NCBI GenBank assembly: GCA_964473525.1
Contig: CAYYPK010000016.1
Coordinates: forward strand, 62,001-126,000
From: GCA-2687025 sp964473525
GTDB taxonomy: Bacteria; Poribacteria; WGA-4E; GCA-2687025
Direction: 5' to 3'
Length of the DNA: 64,000 nt
A program made the translations under genes and the position numbers. The notes beneath the pieces were generated by a model. It worked only from the letters and a program-made list of their open reading frames with translations, searched no databases and had not been told where the DNA came from. Every line of letters begins with the position of its first letter. Position 1 is the first letter of the stretch. Of the stretch, positions 26,563-34,812 are shown piece by piece.

Positions 26563-28532
26563 TCAGAACTCGAAGTGCGCGAACCCGTGGACGCCGAAGA
26601 TCTCACCCAGCACCGTAACCCAGAAGCCGTTGCCCGCCGCTTCACCGACGATGAACCCCAGGAACAGCGGCACGAGCTTTCGATACGCCGCGATCCCGCC
26701 GAGGCGTAGCGCGGCTGCCTTCGCGACCCACCCCATGAGGAACGGCGACCACAAGTACTCCATCGTAAACGTGTTCGCCACCGCGTAGCCGACTGGGTGG
26801 AACGGCCACCATAGGAAGTGGTTCCGCGCGGCCGCCAACGCTGCGTATACGGCGCCTCCCATCGCCATATAGAGCGCGGCGGGCAGAGATGCCGGCGGCG
26901 GGTTGGCCAACCAGGACTGGAGCTCCTCGAATGCCCACACGCCACTCTGCACGCGCCACTGGTTCATCGAGTCGGCCCCGTGCGCGTAGTAGAGCCCCAG
27001 TGACGACCACGTGCCGACGCCCATGTACAGCGCCATGCCCGCGAGAATGACGACCGTCAGGTCACGTCCACGCACACCCCTACCATCAGCGGTCTTCAGC
27101 GCCTCCATCTGGAACGGCATGATGTAGCCGTTCTGCTCGAAGGTGTGGAACTTCAGCGACGCCAGCACCGTCAGGTTGCGCGCGCCTGGGCGGCTCGCCC
27201 CGAGGAGGGTCGTGATGACGTTGTTCGGCGGTCGAGGCAGAAACAGCCACGCCATGCCCGACTCCGCCCTAATGCGCGCCAACGCAGTCTGGAAGACGAA
27301 GAAGATGCCGAGGAACAGCAGACCATACGCTGGCGACAGCCCGGCGGCGGTCATCCAGAGGACGAGGAAGCCCGTGCCGCCAAGGGCGCCGAGCACGGCG
27401 AGCGAGTACGACATCGCTTCCCGCCCTTCGGAGGCGTCCGCGTTCGGTCCGCCGACGCCGATGGACCGCGCAACGGTCGCCAGATGCCGACGCATCATCC
27501 ACACGTTGGCGAGGAACAGCGCGATGAACGCTCCCACACCCTGGTCGTTCACCGAGGGGAACCGCGCCAGCACTCCTCCAGCGTGCGACGCGCGCCATCC
27601 CATCGACACGGCGAACACGTCCTCAAGCTTGCGCAGCAGGTAGAAGAACCACAGGCTGAACGACACGTCCGCTGGGACCATGTAGGCGATGCCGACGATG
27701 GAGTACACGACGCTCACGTGTAGGTACGTGATCGCGTTCCACGGCTTCTCGCGTAGGAAGGACTCCAGTGGGAGGTGCATGACCTTCAGCGAGGGCACGG
27801 TCGGCACGTGCAGATGCAGACCTACCGATAGCTGGACGACGATGGGGATGCAGAACCCCACCCACATGAGCCGGTTCGTGAAAAACGCGTTCAGCGGGCG
27901 ACCCCTCGGCGGATCCTGAGCCATCGCGAGCGGGGCTGCCAGGACGCCGAACGTCAGCCGTTCGTGGTCCACCCACTGCCGTCGGACGATCGCGCACAGG
28001 CAGAAAACACCCAGTAGAGCGTCAGCGCGAACGCAAGCCACAGCAGAAGAGGCTTGGCCCACGCTGCCCAGGGTATATGGTCCCAATGTCCCGTGTAGAA
28101 CGCATCGACGACGACCGGATCCTGCGGCCCGAACCAGGACGGGATGTACCTCAGAAACTCGTCCGCCCACATGTTCTCCGGCGTGGCGAAATGCCCGGGG
28201 CCGACCATGTTGGGGAGGAGGAACTGCACGAGGCCGAAAGACGCCAGCGGGGCGCCGACCATCGTCATGGCGTAGACAAGCAGGAGCTCGTTAGGGGACA
28301 GCGCCGACGAGGGCCGCCAGCGAAGCACGAGGGCGTTGCCGAGTACGAGCAGGAGGAAGAAGAACATCACGGACACCGGCGGCGCCGGCAGCGTGTAGTC
28401 GATCTCCCACTCGTACTGCTCGACAATGGGGCACAGGTAGGCGATGGCGCAGATGATGACCGTGCCGATGGCGACGGCGCGGCCGCTCAGCCCCTGGCGA
28501 CGACGCCTCCCACGTCTTGCCGGGTGGCCCAT
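26563..28532 (-). pseudogene. DUF6785-family membrane protein gene with a frameshift
   Basis: Two minus-strand frames encode one protein. The first (28532 down to 27954) ends shortly after TLYWVFSACARSSDG. The second reads on as CLCAIVRRQWVDHERLTF and runs to the stop at 26563. The intact paralogue at 1-1372 reads LLCIASLVRKQWIEHEKLTY here, which fixes the join near 28004-28007. There the minus strand has TTTT; adding one T restores a single frame of about 656 residues. A one-base loss in this homopolymer is therefore the simplest reading, whether a sequencing or assembly error or a true mutation. The joined protein has many membrane helices and ends FAHFEF. Confidence 0.8.
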
Positions 28533-28600
28533 TGGGGTTCCTCTCGTTGGCGCGAGAGCATATCATCCGCAGGACGACCCGACCACGAGGACACCTCCCC

Positions 28601-29107
28601 TTGCACGATGCCGATTTCCCGAACGCGCCCCGCTTCTGCTCTTCGTGTGGTGAACCAGTGGCGCGGGAGTTGGGCGAGTACGTCCGCTACGTCTGTGCGG
28701 CATGTGACGCCGTGCACTACCTGAATCCGAAGGTCAGCGCGGGTGTGATCGTCGTGTCGGAGGGGTCGCTGCTCCTGGTGCGCCGCGCCATCGAGCCGTA
28801 CGCTGGACAGTGGAACCTGCCTGCTGGGTACGTGGAGTACGAGGAGAGCACGGAGCAAGCAGCCGTGCGGGAGGCCCGCGAGGAGGCTGGCGTAGACGTG
28901 GCGTTGCGAGGCCTGCACGGCGTCTATTCGTGCGTGGACGATCCGCGAGCGCACTACGTCCTCGTCATATACCGCGCCGACATTCAGGGCGGCGAACTGC
29001 GTGGCGGCGACGATGTCGACGACGCGCGGCTCTTCCCCCTCGACGACCTGCCCGAGCGCATCGCCTTCGACGGCATGCGTCACGCGATCGACGACCTACC
29101 TGCCTAG
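28601..29107 (+). CDS. NUDIX hydrolase with N-terminal zinc ribbon
   Basis: A 168-residue protein. A four-Cys zinc ribbon (CSSC then CAAC) is followed by a NUDIX domain with box GYVEYEESTEQAAVREAREEAG, which matches GX5EX7REUXEEXGU. These enzymes hydrolyse nucleoside diphosphate derivatives; the ribbon arrangement recalls NudC-like and ADP-ribose-type pyrophosphatases. No ATG fits well. TTG 28601 has GAGGA 9 nt upstream. The frame also runs back to a TTG at 28517, which would overlap the start of the divergent DUF6785 gene. The substrate cannot be specified. Confidence 0.85.
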   Translation: MHDADFPNAPRFCSSCGEPVARELGEYVRYVCAACDAVHYLNPKVSAGVIVVSEGSLLLVRRAIEPYAGQWNLPAGYVEYEESTEQAAVREAREEAGVDVALRGLHGVYSCVDDPRAHYVLVIYRADIQGGELRGGDDVDDARLFPLDDLPERIAFDGMRHAIDDLPA

Positions 29108-29250
29108 CGCGTCCCTTGCTTGACCGAAATCGCCCTTCGCGGCCAGTCGTATACCGGCCTGTGTGGGGAGCACATGTTGACGCGCGGACCCGAGGCGCCC
29201 ACCAGCATGCCGATGCAACGGTCTGTACTCACGTGCGAAGGAGAACGCTC

Positions 29251-31335
29251 ATGAGTCTTGCGCTTGTTCTTACCGCCGCGTTGGCGGCCGCCACTGCCGA
29301 CGGAGCGCCGCGCACGGAGAACGTCATCGAAGGCATCGAGCCGATGCAGTGGGGCAAGGGTCGCGACAACACGTGGGTGAACGCGTACGCTCTGTCGCTC
29401 CAGGGAGCCGGCGAGGACGCTAGCTACGACACGGTCATGGGTTACTCCGGGGCGGCATTCCGGCTTCACTTCCACCAGCCCGACTGGTGCCCAAGCTCAC
29501 CCGACGCCACGGTCGGCTACAGCCACGCTGTCCCGGCGGCGCGCGCGTTTGGCTACGCCGGCGCCGGAACGATGGTGGACACGAAGGACGCCGATGCCGT
29601 CGCGGACATGCGGGCGCGGATCGTCGCGAGCATCGACGCAGGCAAGCCCGTGCGCGCAATCGACCTGGTGCAGATCCCCGACTGGGGCGTCATCGTTGGC
29701 TACCGCGACGGCGGCGAGACGCTTCTGTGCCGCGACTACCACGCGCAAGGCGAGGCGTATGCCGAGGTCGCGAAGTTCCCGTGGATCGTGGAGTTCATCG
29801 GCGCCAAGGGACGCCAACCGTCCGTGCGAGAGAACGTCGTGCGCGCGCTACAGGTCGCGGTCGAGTTGGCGGACACGCCGCGCTTCGGGAAGTACGCCAG
29901 TGGCTTCGCCGCCTTCGACGCTTGGATCGCGGACCTCGGAGACGAAGCACGCTACGAGACCGCCGACGCCGATCTCATGACGCACATGACGCACGTCAAC
30001 GCGTGGTGCTACGACAGCCTGACGGACGCCCGCGCGTCCGCCGTCCGGTTCCTGCGCGCGTCCGCTGAGCTCCTACCGGACGCCGCCGATGACCTCGAGA
30101 CGATCGCGGCTGAATACGACGCTGTATTGTGCGTCCTTCGCGAGGGGCGCAGCGACATCGTGTACCCGTGGTCCCTGAAGGATGGCGCGACCTGGACGCC
30201 CGAGATGCGCGCCGCCGCCGCGTCGCACCTGCGCAAGGCGCAGCAGCGCGAAACCGAAGCGGTCGACACGATCCGCCGCGCGCTCGCTTCGGAGTGGGCA
30301 GAACTGCCCATCGACTACTCCTCGCTACAGCTCGACGGCAATGGCCACAAGCAAGACTCCTTCTCCCTTGTGATGGTTGAGACGGCTCGCTTGCTCGGTC
30401 GTGAAGCCGACTACGAGACCATCTGCGCCGTGTCGGGCAACGCCTTCTCGCCACGCGTTGATCTGGGCGAGGACTGCACCGCGTGGTGGCACGTCGAGGG
30501 GCGCGACGTTGGGATGGAACTCGCGTGCAGGAGACTCGGACTGACGGCCCGCAAGATCGACGCGCCCGAGTTCGACGGCGACTGGGACAGCGAGGATGAC
30601 GTGAGGCGCTTCCACGCGGAGCTCGCGTCGCGGTTCCGCGCGGCGATGTCGGACGGCGAGGTCGTGCTGTCGTACAACGGCTGGGGCGGCCCTCCCGGTG
30701 GGTTCGCGCCGTGGGGTTGGTTCGGGGTCGTCACCGAAGCCAACGAGGACGGAGCCATCCGTGGGGCGTGCCTGAACGGCAGGGACGACAACGTACTGAA
30801 GTGGGTGGGCGTCAACTGGGCGATCTCACGGGCGGACGTGCGAGACTCAGCAGCTGACAGCGACCTGGCGGCGTTGCGCAACGTCGTCGCCCAGATACGC
30901 GGCGTCGGCGATCAGTACGCCCCGACCGAACGCATCGTGTACGGGCTCGCCGCGCTGGACGCGTGGACGGACAAGATGGAACACGCGCCGTTCTGCGGGC
31001 CGTGCTTCGAGTCGGCTCCCGACAAGGTCTGGACGTGCGCCATCAACAACGGCGAGGCGTGCGTGGGACAGTCGCACGTGGCGGCCGCATATCTGCGCGG
31101 TCTTGCCGACGCGTACGGGCCCGAGCTCTCAGCAGCAGCCGCCCGGTACGATCGCATCGCGGAACTCCTCTCCCCGGCCGTTACTGGGGAAGACGGGACG
31201 CACTACCGCGACTTCATCGGCGACGTGGACGGCCAGCGGCAGCACGCTGACGTCCTGCGCGAGGTGAAGGCGGAACTCGCCGCCGTGGCGTCCGAGCTTG
31301 ATACGGCGTTGGCTCGCGTCGCGTCGGGAATCTGA
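29251..31335 (+). CDS. Secreted protein with two tandem copies of a papain-like/BtrH-like unit
   Basis: A 694-residue protein with a signal peptide (MSLALVLTAALAAATADGAP). The mature part seems to be two diverged copies of one unit of about 330 residues. YDTVMGYSGAAF matches YETICAVSGNAF, and later SGFAAFDAWIADL matches YGLAALDAWTDKM. The unit recalls the BtrH/C39-like fold, in which a Cys/His dyad may catalyse acyl transfer or proteolysis. A clear catalytic Cys is not visible in both copies, so the function is open. ATG 29251 has GAAGGAGA upstream. Start and stop agree with a complete gene, 143 bp after the NUDIX gene. Confidence 0.72.
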   Translation: MSLALVLTAALAAATADGAPRTENVIEGIEPMQWGKGRDNTWVNAYALSLQGAGEDASYDTVMGYSGAAFRLHFHQPDWCPSSPDATVGYSHAVPAARAFGYAGAGTMVDTKDADAVADMRARIVASIDAGKPVRAIDLVQIPDWGVIVGYRDGGETLLCRDYHAQGEAYAEVAKFPWIVEFIGAKGRQPSVRENVVRALQVAVELADTPRFGKYASGFAAFDAWIADLGDEARYETADADLMTHMTHVNAWCYDSLTDARASAVRFLRASAELLPDAADDLETIAAEYDAVLCVLREGRSDIVYPWSLKDGATWTPEMRAAAASHLRKAQQRETEAVDTIRRALASEWAELPIDYSSLQLDGNGHKQDSFSLVMVETARLLGREADYETICAVSGNAFSPRVDLGEDCTAWWHVEGRDVGMELACRRLGLTARKIDAPEFDGDWDSEDDVRRFHAELASRFRAAMSDGEVVLSYNGWGGPPGGFAPWGWFGVVTEANEDGAIRGACLNGRDDNVLKWVGVNWAISRADVRDSAADSDLAALRNVVAQIRGVGDQYAPTERIVYGLAALDAWTDKMEHAPFCGPCFESAPDKVWTCAINNGEACVGQSHVAAAYLRGLADAYGPELSAAAARYDRIAELLSPAVTGEDGTHYRDFIGDVDGQRQHADVLREVKAELAAVASELDTALARVASGI

Positions 31336-31575
31336 TTCCAGGGCGCGGTATGTCGGCCTTGGGGTGGACAACGTCAGGCCGCCATGTCATCATTGCTCCG
31401 AACGCCTGTATGGCCGCATTGCGCGCGCTGGCAGGCTGTTTGAGCGGCGAACGAGGCGGTCGCGCGACCCTCGACCGGGTCTCGTGCAGCGCGTCGGTTC
31501 CGCCGCGACCGTTGACGGGCGCCGCTCTGCCGCGCCTAACGCTGTGTCTGCTACGTACCTCGGAAGGGGTAGTCT

Positions 31576-31785
31576 GTGCCGCGAGTATACGTGCACGATG
31601 ACGAATCGATTGACCGGGCTCTCAAGCGCTTCAAGAAGGCGTGCGAGCGCGAGGGGCTCCGACGCGAGACCCGTCGCCGTCGAGCCTACGAGAAGCCGAG
31701 CGAAGCGCGTCGCCGCAAGGCCCGCCAGCGCATTCGGCAGTTGGCCCGCGTACGCCGGAAGCTGAAGGAACAGGGCAAGCTTTAG
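31576..31785 (+). CDS. rpsU: Small-subunit ribosomal protein S21
   Basis: A 69-residue basic protein typical of bS21: VYVHDDESIDRALKRFKKA, EREGLRRETRRRRAYEKPSE, then an Arg/Lys-rich tail. bS21 binds near the anti-Shine-Dalgarno end of 16S rRNA and aids initiation. The start is GTG 31576 with GGAAGGGG upstream. It is followed by a strong hairpin terminator and appears monocistronic, without the dnaG/rpoD neighbours seen in many bacteria. Confidence 0.95.
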   Translation: MPRVYVHDDESIDRALKRFKKACEREGLRRETRRRRAYEKPSEARRRKARQRIRQLARVRRKLKEQGKL

Positions 31786-32107
31786 GAGCTCCCACGCGTT
31801 CTCGGCTGACGCCGAACGTCGACGCTACGCGGTCGCGTCCTGACTGCTGACCACTGGCGTACGGCCTCGCCGTAGCATAGACCTGTGTAGCCACTCCCCG
31901 CGCCAGTGGATGGGGGAGTGGCTTTGTCGTGCCCCGGCGCTTGGTTGTTCGCGGCACCAGCGCCCATTCACACGCCGTGCCATGCATCAACCTAACAGCG
32001 GAGTACCTGCTAGCCGCCGGAGCCGGGCTCGCCGATCCCTCAGCGAGAGGCACTCCGCCCTCGCCCGGCGGCCCTGTCCTCGCGTCCTGCGAGCTACGCC
32101 CACTGCG
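31786..32107. other. Intergenic interval after rpsU
   Basis: 322 bp between rpsU and the stop of the AAC(6')-like gene on the other strand. Apart from the terminator hairpin at 31889-31923 I see no gene or repeat in it. Confidence 0.5.
31889..31923 (+). terminator. Hairpin terminator downstream of rpsU
   Basis: The arms AGCCACTCCCC (31889-31899) and GGGGAGTGGCT (31913-31923) form an 11-bp perfect stem with a 13-nt loop, followed by a short T-rich stretch (TTGT). It lies about 100 bp past the rpsU stop. The tract after the stem is weak, so termination may be partial. Confidence 0.6.
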
Positions 32108-32668
32108 TCAGAGGGACCCGATGCGCTTGGCGAGGAAGATGTCCGGCTGGCCAAAGCCGTTGGCGTCCGGCAGCATGCCGACGACCGCATAGCCGCACTT
32201 CTCGTAGAACTCGTACGGGTGGCCCCGCAGGTTTCGCAGTTCGGCGAGATGCTGCAGCGGGTCCGGGTACAGGTCCACGCCGCCGAGAGACGTCTGGTTC
32301 GTGTGATCGTCTGATCCGAGGTAGACGGTCATGCCGCCGCGGAGCCGCGCCTGCTCCTCGAAGTCAGCCACCAGCGCGCGACCCACGCCGCGACGCCTGT
32401 TGTCCACATGCACCACCAGCGGGTGAAGTTCCCAGACGTGGCCGTCGTAGTCCGGGATGCCGCCGACCCACCCGACGACCTGCGAGCCGTCCAACGCGAC
32501 GCGGCTGATGCGTTTGGGATCAAGTGACTCGCGCACTTCGGCGAGCGCGTCTTCGGGGTCGGCCCAGCAGTCGGGTATGTGTTGGAAGCCCTCGCGCAGT
32601 ACCTCGGCCGTCTGAGCGATGGTGGTCGGCTCGTCGTCGCGTAAGTCGCGAATCTCCAACACGCGCAC
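32108..32668 (-). CDS. Aminoglycoside 6'-N-acetyltransferase-like GNAT protein (AAC(6')-I type)
   Basis: A 186-residue GNAT enzyme whose motifs match chromosomal AAC(6')-I enzymes such as that of Enterococcus faecium. These are WELHPLVVHVDNRRRGVGRAL (acetyl-CoA site), GGMTVYLGSDDHTNQTSL, HPYEFYEKCGYAVVG and DANGFGQPDIFLAK. Those enzymes transfer acetyl from acetyl-CoA to the 6'-amine of aminoglycosides. Natural roles in environmental bacteria may differ. GTG 32668 is used. There are no transposon or integron signs around it, so it looks intrinsic rather than newly acquired. Confidence 0.85.
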   Translation of the reverse strand: MRVLEIRDLRDDEPTTIAQTAEVLREGFQHIPDCWADPEDALAEVRESLDPKRISRVALDGSQVVGWVGGIPDYDGHVWELHPLVVHVDNRRRGVGRALVADFEEQARLRGGMTVYLGSDDHTNQTSLGGVDLYPDPLQHLAELRNLRGHPYEFYEKCGYAVVGMLPDANGFGQPDIFLAKRIGSL

Positions 32669-32688
32669 CCCTCGGCGTGGGCGTGAGA

Positions 32689-32716
32689 AAGGCGCCCGGG
32701 GATCCCCGAGCGCCTT
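32689..32716 (-). terminator. Rho-independent-type terminator after the LamG gene
   Basis: On the minus strand AAGGCGC and CGGGG pair with CCCCG and GCGCCTT, forming a near-perfect 12-bp stem with a tight centre. TTTCTC follows. It lies 56-83 bp past the stop of the LamG gene at 32772. Confidence 0.65.
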
Positions 32717-32771
32717 AGGAACTCACCTGGTTCGCTCCGCCGACGGGTCGCGCTGACGGAGCGGGCACGGT

Positions 32772-33545
32772 CTAGCGGGTCTTCAGCGACCCCCATGCGG
32801 TCGCAAGCTTGCCCTGCGGCTCGACCGGGGTCGGAGCCATGAGGCTGCCGATTTCATCCGCGGCGAGAGCGCGATTATAGATCATGACCTCGTCGATGGT
32901 TTGCGCGGCCTTGCGGTCGCCGCAGCAGCCGCGACTGTCGCGGCCGATGACGACATCGACATCCGACGTCGCCAACGGGCCAGCCTGGTCGAATCTGCCC
33001 GCCTCTATGCCATCGATGTAGGTCACGACGGCGGAGCCGTCGTACGTGCCAGCGATGTGGTGCCACTCGCCCAGGGGGACGACCGCACTGCTCGTGGTCT
33101 GCCACGCAACGAACCCAGGAGTCCACAGCAGGGGCTCCCAGTCGATCGAACCATCTTCGCCACGCCAGTTGCTGGTGTGGATCATCCACGTGTCAGCCTT
33201 GGTGATAAGCGAGTTGTGGCTGTCGGGCATGGTCTCGACGAGCGCCCACGCGGCGAGCGTGATTTCGCTCTCCGGGTTCAGCGACGCGCTGTTCGCCACG
33301 ACGACCATGTTGTCGCCAGCGTCATCGCTGACGGAGATCCCGCCATCGTTCTGGCCGGCCACCCACGAGACGTTCCCCACCAACGTGCCGTCGTTGCCCG
33401 AGCCCGACGAATCGCTCGCCGTCGTTCCAGACCCCTCATTGAACTGGAGCCACAGGACGAGTCCTGTCGAGTCCGAGACGTCCGCCGCAGCGCCGCCCGC
33501 GATGAACGCCAGCGCTATCAGCACCGAAATTCGGCGTGCCCACAT
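32772..33545 (-). CDS. Secreted LamG/concanavalin-like domain protein (first of two)
   Basis: A 257-residue protein. The signal peptide ISVLIALAFIAGGAAA is followed by a single LamG_3-type domain: DSTGLVLWLQFNEGSG at its start, GEWHHIAGTYDGS as the core motif and IDEVMIYNRALAADEI at its end. Such domains bind sugars or proteins at the surface. The C-terminus GKLATAWGSLKTR closely matches that of the LamG protein at 50422-51192 (GKAATTWGAMKTLR), after an otherwise diverged sequence. This suggests a shared sorting or anchoring tag. ATG 33545 is preceded by AAGAAAGG. A terminator follows the gene. Confidence 0.82.
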   Translation of the reverse strand: MWARRISVLIALAFIAGGAAADVSDSTGLVLWLQFNEGSGTTASDSSGSGNDGTLVGNVSWVAGQNDGGISVSDDAGDNMVVVANSASLNPESEITLAAWALVETMPDSHNSLITKADTWMIHTSNWRGEDGSIDWEPLLWTPGFVAWQTTSSAVVPLGEWHHIAGTYDGSAVVTYIDGIEAGRFDQAGPLATSDVDVVIGRDSRGCCGDRKAAQTIDEVMIYNRALAADEIGSLMAPTPVEPQGKLATAWGSLKTR

Positions 33546-33936
33546 AAGGCATACCTTTCTTGTTGGACCTGTTACCCACGAGGTACGACGCGCTCCGACG
33601 CGCGCGTCGGAAGCCGAACGCATCTCCCACGACTGGAACCGTGGTTCCTCCTTCGCCGAGCCACGCGATGCGTGGCCACCAACTGGTAACACACACACGC
33701 CGCGGGAACAACCCATGGGCCGGGGTCAACGACGTGGGGCGATCGTAGGAGGGCAAGCTGGTGTGCGATCCTGTGCCCAACTCCACGCAGGGGCCGCCAT
33801 TGCGGCTTCCGCGGAGCGAGCGCTGCGTCAGGGTCTCGCGCGGCAGGTCGCCCGCCCGCCGGTGGCCGAGGGAGACATGACGCCCCTCGCGGTCTGCCGC
33901 CGGCCGCCGGGGCTCGCCCGCTATGGGCGCCGCAGG
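33546..33936. other. Non-coding interval upstream of the LamG gene
   Basis: 391 bp upstream of the LamG start. It holds a short perfect hairpin (GCCACGC, loop GAT, GCGTGGC at 33660-33676). I see no gene. The LamG promoter should lie here but no clear -35/-10 pair stands out. Confidence 0.45.
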
Positions 33937-34629
33937 CTACGGACGGTCGACCCGCACGTCAACGTCGGGCGCCGCGCCGTCGTCTCCGCCCGCCGCGCGT
34001 ACCTCGACGGTCCCAAGAGGTCGCTCGTTCGGGAGCGTGCCGCCCGCTGCCTCTCGGAGGCGCTCCGAGTCGATCCTCACCATCTGCCTCCCGTCCGCCT
34101 CGGTGCGAACGAAGGCGTCTGGCGCCAGCTCCTGAAGCCTGGTGTCGAGCGCCAGCAGCTTGTCAATGTACGGCTGGATGTGATCCATGCTAGAATCGTG
34201 TTCCGCTGCCGCGGCTAGCTCCTCCATCGCGCGCTCCTTCAGCGGCAATACGCGTACCAGTTCATCGTAGACTTGCTGTTCCTTCGCGGTGCGTCCGCTC
34301 GACGGCGGCAGGTCGGCCGGCACGCTGGCGGCAGTTGATCCAGGCGCCGCGCCCGGCGCGCGCGTAACCTGCTCCGCGACCTCGTCCATGGAGCCGGATC
34401 GCGCCGGCTCGGGCGCCGCAGGAGCATCGGTCGACAGGCGACCCGGGGCGGCTTCGACAGGGGTGGGTTGTGCTGCGGCTCGAGGGGCCGCCCTGCGCGG
34501 CGACGCAAGAGCATCCGCGCCGCCGGCTCGTGATGGCGGCACGCTACGCCCCGACCACCACATGGCGCCCCCGAGGACCGTCGCCGCCACACCGAGAACC
34601 ACTAGCGCACGCTCCACTGGCCCGTTCAT
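33937..34629 (-). CDS. Membrane-anchored hypothetical protein
   Basis: A 230-residue protein not recognised as any family. One N-terminal helix (ALVVLGVAATVLGGAMWW) is followed by a long Ala/Pro-rich linker (about 30-105). A helical, charged segment (about 110-180, VYDELVRVLPLKERAMEELA) and a polar tail complete it. The architecture of anchor, disordered linker and helical domain resembles the gene at 38588-39445. ATG 34629 has GGAGG upstream. It is divergent from the Rieske fusion gene. The orientation across the membrane is probably periplasmic, but this is inference. Confidence 0.6.
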   Translation of the reverse strand: MNGPVERALVVLGVAATVLGGAMWWSGRSVPPSRAGGADALASPRRAAPRAAAQPTPVEAAPGRLSTDAPAAPEPARSGSMDEVAEQVTRAPGAAPGSTAASVPADLPPSSGRTAKEQQVYDELVRVLPLKERAMEELAAAAEHDSSMDHIQPYIDKLLALDTRLQELAPDAFVRTEADGRQMVRIDSERLREAAGGTLPNERPLGTVEVRAAGGDDGAAPDVDVRVDRP

Positions 34630-34736
34630 CCGCGCCCTCCTCCCGCCCGTATTCCCGCACGCATTGTCGGCGTGGGCAAGACCGCGGCTGCGGCTGGCCG
34701 CGCCTCCAGACCGGCACATCCGGCCGATTCCAGGTC

Positions 34737-34766
34737 TTGACAGCGTTCCGAGGCGGCCTTTACAAC
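34737..34766 (+). promoter_or_regulatory. Predicted sigma70-type promoter of the Rieske fusion gene
   Basis: A consensus TTGACA (34737-34742) is followed after 18 bp by TACAAC (34761-34766, 4 of 6 matches). Transcription would begin near 34773, about 40 nt before the ATG at 34813. It is the best -35 box in the window. Confidence 0.6.
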
Positions 34767-34812
34767 TAGCGTGGAGGCATTGGCCCGCCAGGGCCGCAGG
34801 GGAGGCAGACTT

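Noticed and set aside
31512..31542. TTGACG with TAACGC as a promoter for rpsU
   Set aside because: The spacer would be 19 bp and the -10 box is weak, so it is not listed as a feature.
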